Assembly (NCBI GenBank): GCA_003543035.1
Contig: DPJL01000023.1
Location: 1 to 6,963 of the forward strand
DNA length: 6,963 nucleotides
Source: Micromonosporaceae bacterium
GTDB lineage: Bacteria; Actinomycetota; Actinomycetes; Mycobacteriales; Micromonosporaceae
Direction: 5' to 3'
The notes under the pieces are model-generated. The model made no database searches. It was given only the letters and a program-made list of their open reading frames with translations, and was not told the origin of the DNA. The position numbers and the translations under genes were made by a program. Positions 1 through 5,424 of this stretch are shown here, in pieces (the stretch's first letter is position 1; every line of letters begins with the position of its first letter).

Positions 1-478
1 TGCTGACCAGGCCGGCGCCGCCGGCGCCGCCGGTTAGCCCGCCGAGCAGGCCGCCGTTACCGGCCGCGCCGCCCAGCAACCCGAGACCGGGCAGCAGTTC
101 CTTGCGCTGCGCCAGGCCGGCGAAGCGGTCCGGGGTGGGAGTTGAGTTAGTGAGATCGGGGAGCAAGCCAGCGACGAAGACGTCCTTTTCCCCCGGAGTG
201 CGCGCGGTGAAGCCGATCCGGTTGGAGCTCGGCTGAGCGTCCAACGGGCTTTTCGCGAGAATGCCAGAGGAAACCGCCCTCTGCATGTCGATCGACAGGC
301 CGAGGTGGTGCTGGCCGCCGGTCGGCGTGAAGAGATCGGCCAGAAGCCCGCGCATGGCTTGCGGGTCGACTGTGGGCTTTGCTTCGTTAGCCGACTCGGC
401 GTGTGCAACGCCGCTGCTCAAAAGCAAGGCGCCGCTCGCCACGCCAACGGCACGGTACAACCACTTGTTCATGTCCAT
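1..478 (-). CDS. Secreted glycine-rich protein, C-terminus cut off by window edge
   Basis: This reading frame is open from an ATG at 478 to the left edge (159 codons, no stop), so the C-terminus is missing. A second in-frame ATG at 472 gives a cleaner signal peptide (MNKWLYRAVG...), and neither start has a clear Shine-Dalgarno site. Residues 1-27 are a typical Sec signal peptide: a basic start (K5, R9), a hydrophobic core (GALLLSSGV) and a likely cut after AHA at 27. The mature part has a middle of about 100 residues with no motif I recognise (LLADLFTPTGGQHHLGL, then a run with TPTPDRFAGLAQRKELLPGL). From about residue 131 it becomes glycine-rich (GLLGGAAGNGGLLGGLTGG). The family is unknown to me; a small exported surface or cell-wall-associated protein is an inference from the signal peptide and low-complexity tail. 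It is transcribed away from the channel gene at 656, sharing a 177-base intergenic region with it. Confidence 0.8.
   Translation of the reverse strand, partial: MDMNKWLYRAVGVASGALLLSSGVAHAESANEAKPTVDPQAMRGLLADLFTPTGGQHHLGLSIDMQRAVSSGILAKSPLDAQPSSNRIGFTARTPGEKDVFVAGLLPDLTNSTPTPDRFAGLAQRKELLPGLGLLGGAAGNGGLLGGLTGGAGGAGLVS
11..37. repeat. Tandem 9-base repeat coding for Gly-Ala-Gly
   Basis: The 9-base unit GCCGGCGCC occurs twice head to tail (11-19 and 20-28) and a diverged third unit begins at 29. On the minus strand it encodes the Gly-Ala-Gly pattern in the glycine-rich tail of the secreted protein. Such short GC-rich units can expand or shrink by slippage, so the tail length may vary between strains; that is inference. 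Confidence 0.6.
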
Positions 479-493
479 CCATTCGATTGCTGA

Positions 494-505
494 CCGGTGC
501 ACCGG
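494..505. promoter_or_regulatory. Perfect 12-base palindrome, possible operator
   Basis: CCGGTGCACCGG reads the same on both strands and ends 16 bases from the ATG at 478 of the minus-strand secreted-protein gene. That is a suitable place for a dimeric repressor site or a leader-mRNA hairpin. Perfect palindromes of this length are uncommon by chance, but GC-rich DNA produces them more often, so function is unproven. Confidence 0.35.
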
Positions 506-552
506 CTTGCTTCGCGAAGGTCGCCGGCGGGTGCATTCGTCCGATGGTGCAA

Positions 553-575
553 CGACGAAATAGGGCAAATCGTCG
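553..575. repeat. Inverted repeat, 6-base arms with 11-base spacer
   Basis: The arms CGACGA (553-558) and TCGTCG (570-575) are exact reverse complements around an A/T-richer centre (AATAGGGCAAA). The centre-to-centre spacing of the arms is 17 bases, which is within the range used by dimeric transcription factors. There is no T-run after it, so it is not a classical terminator. A regulatory role for either divergent gene is inference. Confidence 0.3.
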
Positions 576-620
576 CGCTTTAGGCGGGTTAGGCGATCAT
601 TCGAGCGCTTGGGAACGGGG

Positions 621-656
621 TAGTGAGCGGGCGGGGCCATCGATAACATCCGAGGG
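621..656 (+). promoter_or_regulatory. Probable promoter for a leaderless channel mRNA
   Basis: TAACAT at 644-649 fits the actinobacterial -10 pattern TAnnnT. It lies with six bases between its end and the GTG start codon at 656, so transcription would begin at or very near the start codon. A weak -35 candidate, TAGTGA (621-626), sits 17 bases upstream and matches three of six consensus positions. The only purine-rich run, GAGG at 652-655, touches the GTG and is too close to serve as a Shine-Dalgarno site, which also favours a leaderless transcript. Leaderless mRNAs are common in Actinomycetota. Confidence 0.5.
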
Positions 657-2392
657 TGTCTTCACCCCTTTCAGCGCCCAATGGCCATTCATCGCGCATT
701 GGCCACTTCGTCATCAACGGCGCGGACGGCCTCGCGTATCGCCTTGCAGATCACCTGACCAGTCGATACTCCGCCGATGTGGTGGTGCTGATGACCAGGG
801 ACCAGCATCGGTCATCCCGAGACTTCAGTGAGCTCCCGCGGATCCGGCTGGTGGTCGTCGATCGGGTGGACGAGAAAGCGCTGATCGAAGCGGATGTCGC
901 CCAGGCATCGGGGCTGGCATTGACCAATCAGGACGACGTCGCGAACATCCACATCGCGCTGCAAGCTCGGGATCTGGCACCCCGGTTGCGCCTGGTGATC
1001 AGGATGTACAACACGCGCCTCGGCCATGCCATCGAAAGCCTCTTCGGCGAGTGCAAGGTGCTCTCCGACGCCGAAATCGCCGCACCGGCGCTGGTTGCGT
1101 CAACGCTGGACGAGGTGGCGGCCAACCCGGTCGAGGTGGCCCGGCGAACGTTGCTCGTGGCGAGGCGCGAGGACGTCCCCGAAAAAGACATCGTCTGCGG
1201 GCTGGCCTTCACGAACCTTGGCGCCGACCCGACCATGCTTCCGGCGGATCCGGCGGTGGCTAATTTGGTACTCGCCGAAGCACGCAGTGCCCGGGCAGAG
1301 GAACTAATCAACACTGTGCGAGTCGCGGGAGCTCCGGCCAAGAGCAAGTGGTGGCGTTTCCGGGCTTCCCGGGCGTTTGTGCGGGCCCTGTTCAGTCGCA
1401 AACTTGGGATCGCGTTTCTTACCGTGCTGGGCATCCTGCTGACGGCCGGGGTGGCACTCGCGTTTGGCAATCGCGAGATCGGCGGGTGGGACGGCTTCTA
1501 TCTGACGTTGGTCAATGCCTTTGGCGGGCCACAGGAACGCCCGGATTTCACCCGGGTCGAGCAGGGCCTGCAATTGATCATCGGTATCTCGGGCCTTGCC
1601 TTCGTGCCGCTGGTGACCGCGCTCATCGTGGAGGGCATGGTGAACGCACGGCTCGCGGTGGAGCGGGGAAGGCTTTTTCAGCCACAGACCGATCACATCG
1701 TCCTGGTTGGACTCGGTGGCGTCGGTACCCGGATCCTGCGCCTGCTGCACGACCGGGGTCTGAGGATCGTGGCGATCGACCACAACGAGTCCGCTCGAGG
1801 GGTGCCGTTGGCTCGTGAGCTGGCGATCCCGCTGATCATCGGGGATGCGAGCCGGGAAACCACGCTGCGCCAGGCCGGCGTGGACCGCTGCCGGGCCCTC
1901 ATGACGGTGGCCAGCAACGATGTCATCAACCTTGAGGTGGCGCTGCAGGGTCGCACCCTCAAACCGATGCTGCGAGTGCTGGTCCGGATCTTCGACGGAG
2001 ACCTCGCCTCGCGGGTGCGCCGGACCTTCAATCTCAGGCTCACCCGAAGCGTTTCCTATGTGTCGGCACCGGCCTTCGCGGAAGCATTGATGGATCGTGA
2101 AGTCGTCGGCACCATCGCGGTGGAGCGCCGAGTGTTGCTGATCGCCGAGCTGATCGTCGGGGCCGGGTCGCGGCTCGATGGCTCCACCGTGGAGGCAGTA
2201 GACGAGGCGGGCGCCGCGCGAGTGATCGCCCTGACCGAGCTCGGCGAGCCTCGTCCACTTTGGAATCCGCCGCCTACCCGGACAGTCAGGGCGAGAGACA
2301 AACTGACCGTCGTGTGTACCAGAGACGGCCTCAGCCAGCTGATCCGCCGGACAAGAGCGGCTGACGTCGTCGCACCCGGTTCCGTAGCTTGA
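656..2392 (+). CDS. Ion-channel-like membrane protein with two RCK/TrkA-N NAD-binding domains
   Basis: A 578-residue protein starting at GTG 656; the first domain starts at about residue 15, so a later start would damage it. Residues 16-140 form a TrkA-N/RCK Rossmann domain (HFVINGADGLAYRLADHL, then QDDVANIHIALQARD). Residues about 250-272 and 303-327 are two membrane helices enclosing a pore-loop-like stretch (WDGFYLTLVNAFGG, 278-291). Residues 347-465 form a second RCK domain with the dinucleotide motif G352-L-G-G-V-G357 and an acidic residue, D375, at the end of the next strand. Residues 466-566 resemble an RCK C-terminal region. The order RCK-helix-pore-helix-RCK is known from actinobacterial NAD-binding potassium-channel-like proteins; usual channels carry RCK only after the pore. 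The potassium filter TVGYG is absent, so ion selectivity is not shown. The likely role is ligand-gated cation flux across the cytoplasmic membrane. Confidence 0.88.
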   Translation: MSSPLSAPNGHSSRIGHFVINGADGLAYRLADHLTSRYSADVVVLMTRDQHRSSRDFSELPRIRLVVVDRVDEKALIEADVAQASGLALTNQDDVANIHIALQARDLAPRLRLVIRMYNTRLGHAIESLFGECKVLSDAEIAAPALVASTLDEVAANPVEVARRTLLVARREDVPEKDIVCGLAFTNLGADPTMLPADPAVANLVLAEARSARAEELINTVRVAGAPAKSKWWRFRASRAFVRALFSRKLGIAFLTVLGILLTAGVALAFGNREIGGWDGFYLTLVNAFGGPQERPDFTRVEQGLQLIIGISGLAFVPLVTALIVEGMVNARLAVERGRLFQPQTDHIVLVGLGGVGTRILRLLHDRGLRIVAIDHNESARGVPLARELAIPLIIGDASRETTLRQAGVDRCRALMTVASNDVINLEVALQGRTLKPMLRVLVRIFDGDLASRVRRTFNLRLTRSVSYVSAPAFAEALMDREVVGTIAVERRVLLIAELIVGAGSRLDGSTVEAVDEAGAARVIALTELGEPRPLWNPPPTRTVRARDKLTVVCTRDGLSQLIRRTRAADVVAPGSVA

Positions 2393-2921
2393 CCGCGTAC
2401 CCGCAGCTGAGTCCCGCCAACAGGATGAGCCCTGCCGTGCGGGTCAGCCCCGACTCGTCCACGGGTGGGCCGGAGAGTTGCCGCCACGAGTTGAAGCCAA
2501 CGGCGGCCGAAAAGACGGCAACTGTGGCGTCGCACGTCTTCATCGATCCCGCGCACTGGACGTGAAGATCACGACTGAGGTCGCTGTCGATCTGCTCGCG
2601 AGCCGTGGCGGGTAGCGGTGTTCCGCGGCGCTCGGCGTACCGAAGTAGGTCGTAGCCGAAGTCGTGCGCCTGGCACGCGACGGTGAAATCGAAAGGGTGA
2701 CCCTCGCCCGGGACCGAGCAGGAACCGGTGGGGTTGATCAACCGCTCGGTGCCGTCTCTTAGCGAGCCGACCTTCGGCTCATAGCCCATAACCTGCGCAA
2801 AGTCGGAGGGAGCGTGGTTGAGGTCGAGTGCCGGGGTCTCGGCGTTGCTGGGCGGCGCGGCGACTGTCAGCGCAGCGGCGATGCCGGCAGTGAGCACAGC
2901 GAGGCGGGGGAGCCATCGCAT
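2331..2921 (-). CDS. Exported prokaryotic phospholipase A2 with C-terminal membrane anchor
   Basis: A 196-residue protein starting at ATG 2921. It matches the prokaryotic phospholipase A2 family (Streptomyces violaceoruber type), which hydrolyses the sn-2 acyl ester of phospholipids using Ca2+. Residues 1-27 are a Sec signal peptide with a likely cut after SNA. The catalytic signature is C83-x-x-H86-D87-F-G-Y, and the second acidic residue of the active-site network is probably D112 in QIDSDLSRDL. Further cysteines (C68, C123, C130) could form disulfides. Unlike the small secreted enzymes, this one continues into a hydrophobic segment (about 161-178) followed by a basic tail (KLRNRVRRRQ), a stop-transfer pattern that would hold the catalytic domain outside the membrane. 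It lies 83 bases downstream of the DUF4032 gene on the same strand. Its last 20 codons overlap the convergent channel gene. Confidence 0.87.
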   Translation of the reverse strand: MRWLPRLAVLTAGIAAALTVAAPPSNAETPALDLNHAPSDFAQVMGYEPKVGSLRDGTERLINPTGSCSVPGEGHPFDFTVACQAHDFGYDLLRYAERRGTPLPATAREQIDSDLSRDLHVQCAGSMKTCDATVAVFSAAVGFNSWRQLSGPPVDESGLTRTAGLILLAGLSCGYAVKLRNRVRRRQPLLSGGSAG

Positions 2922-2930
2922 TCTTGGCTA

Positions 2931-2935
2931 CCTCC
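2931..2935 (-). promoter_or_regulatory. Shine-Dalgarno site of the phospholipase gene
   Basis: The minus strand reads GGAGG nine bases before the ATG at 2921. It is the clearest ribosome binding site in the window and fixes the start of the phospholipase A2 gene, whose translation then begins directly with a signal peptide. Confidence 0.8.
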
Positions 2936-2938
2936 GGG

Positions 2939-2974
2939 GGCAGGTTTCCAGAACGGGCAGATTTTCCAGTACGG
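2939..2974. repeat. Imperfect tandem repeat upstream of the phospholipase gene
   Basis: GGCAGGTTTCCAGAACGG (2939-2956) is followed, sharing its last G, by GGCAGATTTTCCAGTACGG (2956-2974). The two copies agree at nearly every position after allowing one inserted T, with a period of 17 bases. They sit just upstream of the Shine-Dalgarno site of the phospholipase gene (minus), in the 83-base gap after the DUF4032 gene. They could be paired binding sites of a regulator or part of a promoter for separate expression of the phospholipase. They could also be a chance duplication. Confidence 0.45.
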
Positions 2975-3004
2975 GGGATTTAGCTGCCCAGGGTACTTGC
3001 CCGC

Positions 3005-4210
3005 CTAGTCATCGCCTACGTCGAAGCCAAGGACTGCCTGTTCGTCCGGTCGATGGATCAGGACATCGGCCAGGAAAGACTGGACCGCAGGGGCGAGACC
3101 GACATCACGGCTGGCGTCCTCAGAGAGCTTCCAGCGGTGCCCGATCACCTGCACGAACAGCTCCGGCGGCTCCAGTTTGCCGCGCAAATGTGCCGGCACC
3201 GCCCGGATGACGGGTTCGAAGACTTCGATCAACCAGCGGTGGGCAGCTTGGGCTTCATCAGGCAAGTCGGATTCGGCGCGGTAGGCGTCGAGATCGTTGA
3301 GCAGCGCGCGGGCCTGGTTCTCCTCGGCGTCCAACCCGGTCAGGCGTAGCAGGCGGCGGGTGTGGTGACCGGCGTCGACGACCTTGGGGCGCAGGGTGAC
3401 ATGCCGTTCGCCGTGATCTTCGGTGACCGACATGGCCACCTCTTCGACGTCGAAGCCGAGCTCGTTGAGGCGCCGGATTCGTTTGTCCATCTGCCGCCGC
3501 GGGTCGGCCTCCACCGCCTGCTCGAAGGTCAGCTCGTGCCACAGCGACTCGTACCGGCGAACCACCTCATCCGAGACCTGCTCAGGATCCACGGATTCGT
3601 GCAACAAGCCCGCGGCTTGCAGGTCGAGGGCTTCACCGAAAATGTTGGTCCGGGCGATCTCAAGATCTTCGCTGCGTTGCCCGGGTGACAGTCGCAGGTG
3701 CAGTGCACCGGTTTCGGCGTCGACGAGGTACGCCGCGAACGCCCCCGCATCGCGGCGAAAGAGCGTGTTGGACAGGGAGCAGTCGCCCCAGAAGAAACCG
3801 AGTAGGTGCAGCCGCACCAGGAGTGCGGCGAGTGCGTCAAGGAGTCGATCCAGAGTTTGCGGGCGCAACGTGTGCGAGAAGAGCGCCCGGTAGGGCAGCG
3901 AAAACTGAAGGTGCCTCGTGATCAACACCGGCTCCAGGTCGCCTGCCCGGTCGGCCACGATCGCCACTGCCTCGACTGCCGGGGCATCCAATCGCTCGAG
4001 TGCCCGGAGCAGGTCGTACTCCCTTTCAGCGATCCGCTCACGGGTTTCCTTCACCGCGTAGACCGTTCCCTGCAACTTGACGAAACGCACCACGTGCCGG
4101 GAGATCCCCTGCGGCAGGGCGACCAGGTGATCGGCGGGCCAATCTTCGAGCGGGGTGGCCCAGGGCAGGTCGATCAGGGCCGGGTCGACGAGGGCTGAGG
4201 TGATGCGCAC
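3005..4210 (-). CDS. DUF4032 protein with a kinase-like N-terminal fold
   Basis: The frame could begin at a GTG at 4282, but I choose GTG 4210 (401 residues). The product then opens with RITSALVDPALIDLPWATPLEDWP, which matches the usual start of the family, and the 5' end no longer overlaps the divergent protease gene. The N-terminal half carries the residues of a protein-kinase-like fold: Lys54 in YAVKE, Glu64 in the following helix (AEREYDLL), a catalytic-loop pattern WGD143-CSLS-N148, and D164 in LVDAETG in place of DFG. The C-terminal half (about 196-401) is the DUF4032 domain, with FDVEEVAM, KVVDAGHH and LTGLDAEENQARALLNDLDAYR as conserved runs. No signal peptide or membrane helix is seen, so it is cytoplasmic. 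The family is widespread in Actinomycetota and its substrate is unknown. The phospholipase gene follows on the same strand. Confidence 0.88.
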   Translation of the reverse strand: MRITSALVDPALIDLPWATPLEDWPADHLVALPQGISRHVVRFVKLQGTVYAVKETRERIAEREYDLLRALERLDAPAVEAVAIVADRAGDLEPVLITRHLQFSLPYRALFSHTLRPQTLDRLLDALAALLVRLHLLGFFWGDCSLSNTLFRRDAGAFAAYLVDAETGALHLRLSPGQRSEDLEIARTNIFGEALDLQAAGLLHESVDPEQVSDEVVRRYESLWHELTFEQAVEADPRRQMDKRIRRLNELGFDVEEVAMSVTEDHGERHVTLRPKVVDAGHHTRRLLRLTGLDAEENQARALLNDLDAYRAESDLPDEAQAAHRWLIEVFEPVIRAVPAHLRGKLEPPELFVQVIGHRWKLSEDASRDVGLAPAVQSFLADVLIHRPDEQAVLGFDVGDD

Positions 4211-4269
4211 CGGTACAGCATGACCGTTCGGTTGAACCACTGCACCAACGCGTGGTTCGTTACACATGC
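4211..4269. promoter_or_regulatory. Divergent promoter gap with overlapping palindromes
   Basis: This 59-base gap must hold the promoters for the DUF4032 gene (minus) and the protease operon (plus). GTTCGGTTGAAC (4226-4237) has GTTC/GAAC arms around a 4-base centre, and the overlapping GGTTGAACC (4230-4238) is a 9-base palindrome around a G. Neither gene start has a recognisable Shine-Dalgarno site. On the minus strand CATGCT ends seven bases before the GTG at 4210 and weakly fits a leaderless -10. On the plus strand TACACA at 4261-4266 is a -10-like hexamer, but it lies very close to the chosen GTG. A shared regulator binding the palindrome is possible. Confidence 0.35.
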
Positions 4270-5415
4270 GTGCGACGGACACTCATCTGGATCATGGGCA
4301 CGATCACGACATTGGCGCTGGCCACAGCCGCGGGGGCGACGGTCATGGATGCCAAGCCCAGCTATGTCAGCGGCACCGCCGAGGCTGGCCGGGTGGAGCG
4401 GGTCAACCGGCAGCTGAACTATCTCGACGGGCAGAATCAGGCCACCTTCCACTACCCGGGGGCCGAATACGTCAAGGTTCACTTCGCGAGTGTGCTTGTG
4501 CTGCCGGGCGATTACCTGATCGTCAGCAACTCGGACGGTACCGAGGAGCACAAAGTGACGAAGCCGGGCTGGGCCATGTCCATCACCGGCGACGTGGCGA
4601 AGGTCCAACTGCATCGGACCAATCTGCTCGGTGATGTGGTGGCCCAACTCGGCGTCACGATCGATCAGGTGTCTCGCGGCTTCACCGCGCCGGAACGTGA
4701 GGTCACCGCGAAGAAATCTCGTGAGCGCAAGAGCCGCGAGGAGTCGATCTGCGGCAACGACGACAAGGCGGACGCCGTCTGTTACAAGACCACCGATCCG
4801 GTGCTGTATAAGCGATCCAAGGCAGTGGCCCGGCTGCTCATCAAGGGCACCGAGCTCTGCACCGGATTCCGGGTCGGCACGGAGAATCGGCTGCTCACCA
4901 ACTACCACTGCATTGGCAATGCGGAGGAGGCGGCCGACACCGAAGTGTGGTTCAACTACCAATGCGCGCAGTGTGGCGGTTACGAGGTCTTCCGTCCCAC
5001 CAAGGTCTGGCTGAGCCAGGTCCTGGCCAGTGACAGCACGTTGGATTACACCCTCTTCTCGGTCACCGACTTCGATCTGGTACGCAAATTCGGCTATCTC
5101 GAGCTCGATGTGCGGCGGCCGGACAAGGGCGAGGAGCTCTATATTCCACAGCACCCCACGGGTGCGCCGTCGATGATCGCGCTCAGCAGCGACCGGGACG
5201 GGGCCGGAAACTGCGCAGTGCAGGACCCCGCCTATGACGGCTATGCGCCCGACACCGACGTTTCCTACTACTGCGACACCGAGGGTGGATCTTCCGGATC
5301 GCCTGTGCTGTCACGGGTTACCAACAAGGTGGTGGCACTGCACCACTTCGGCGGCTGCCCCAACTCGGGCGTCCGGCTGGAGCGGATCTTCACGGCAATC
5401 CAGAGCCTCCTCTAA
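4270..5415 (+). CDS. Exported trypsin-like serine protease with N-terminal extra domain
   Basis: I start it at GTG 4270 (381 residues), which gives a typical signal peptide (RRTLIWIMG then TTLALATAAGA); GTG 4252 and ATG 4294 are alternatives. About residues 35-115 look like a beta-rich domain (TFHYPGAEYVKVHFASVLVLPGDYLIVSNSDGTEEHKV) resembling the pre-protease region of some secreted lysyl-endopeptidase-like enzymes. A strongly charged linker (about 140-160, EREVTAKKSRERKSREES) follows and could be a processing site. The protease domain fills about 161-381, with triad residues His213 (TNYHC), Asp259 (LDYTLF) and Ser342 (EGGSSGSPVL). Nine cysteines outside the signal peptide suggest disulfides, including the pair on either side of the catalytic His (C197 and C214). 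Substrate specificity cannot be fixed by eye. The stop codon is nine bases before the PAP2 gene, implying one transcript. Confidence 0.88.
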   Translation: MRRTLIWIMGTITTLALATAAGATVMDAKPSYVSGTAEAGRVERVNRQLNYLDGQNQATFHYPGAEYVKVHFASVLVLPGDYLIVSNSDGTEEHKVTKPGWAMSITGDVAKVQLHRTNLLGDVVAQLGVTIDQVSRGFTAPEREVTAKKSRERKSREESICGNDDKADAVCYKTTDPVLYKRSKAVARLLIKGTELCTGFRVGTENRLLTNYHCIGNAEEAADTEVWFNYQCAQCGGYEVFRPTKVWLSQVLASDSTLDYTLFSVTDFDLVRKFGYLELDVRRPDKGEELYIPQHPTGAPSMIALSSDRDGAGNCAVQDPAYDGYAPDTDVSYYCDTEGGSSGSPVLSRVTNKVVALHHFGGCPNSGVRLERIFTAIQSLL

Positions 5416-5424
5416 CCTGGGTGC

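Larger units (their letters stand above)
479..655. promoter_or_regulatory. Divergent intergenic region with palindromes and repeats
   Basis: No gene is supported in these 177 bases, which lie between the divergent starts of the secreted Gly-rich protein (minus, 478) and the channel gene (plus, 656). The region contains a perfect 12-base palindrome CCGGTGCACCGG (494-505), a perfect 10-base palindrome CTTCGCGAAG (510-519), an inverted repeat CGACGA...TCGTCG (arms 553-558 and 570-575, 11 bases between) and a heptamer TTAGGCG repeated at 580-586 and 589-595. Promoters for both genes must lie here. Only the plus-strand -10 at 644 is visible with any confidence. The palindromes are close to the minus-strand start, so if they are operators they more likely act on the secreted-protein gene. 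Confidence 0.5.

Noticed and set aside
34..408. 124-codon minus-strand open frame near the left edge
   Set aside because: It lies within the secreted-protein gene in a different frame; the frame from 478 has a proper signal peptide and stays open to the edge, so this one is the shadow.
403..831. 142-codon plus-strand open frame across the first intergenic region
   Set aside because: It is Arg/Pro-rich without motifs, overlaps the secreted-protein gene and the channel's first domain, and has no ribosome site.
2390..2480. Terminator between the channel and phospholipase genes
   Set aside because: The coding regions themselves overlap and no GC-rich hairpin with a T-run is visible after the channel stop.
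2056..2556. 166-codon minus-strand open frame across the channel/phospholipase junction
   Set aside because: Arg/Ser/Thr/Ala-rich shadow translation overlapping two supported genes in other frames.
4174..5154. Long open frame (326 codons) on the minus strand opposite the protease
   Set aside because: It is antisense to a protease with a full catalytic triad and signal peptide; its own translation has no recognisable domain and begins inside another gene. Long antisense frames are expected in GC-rich DNA.
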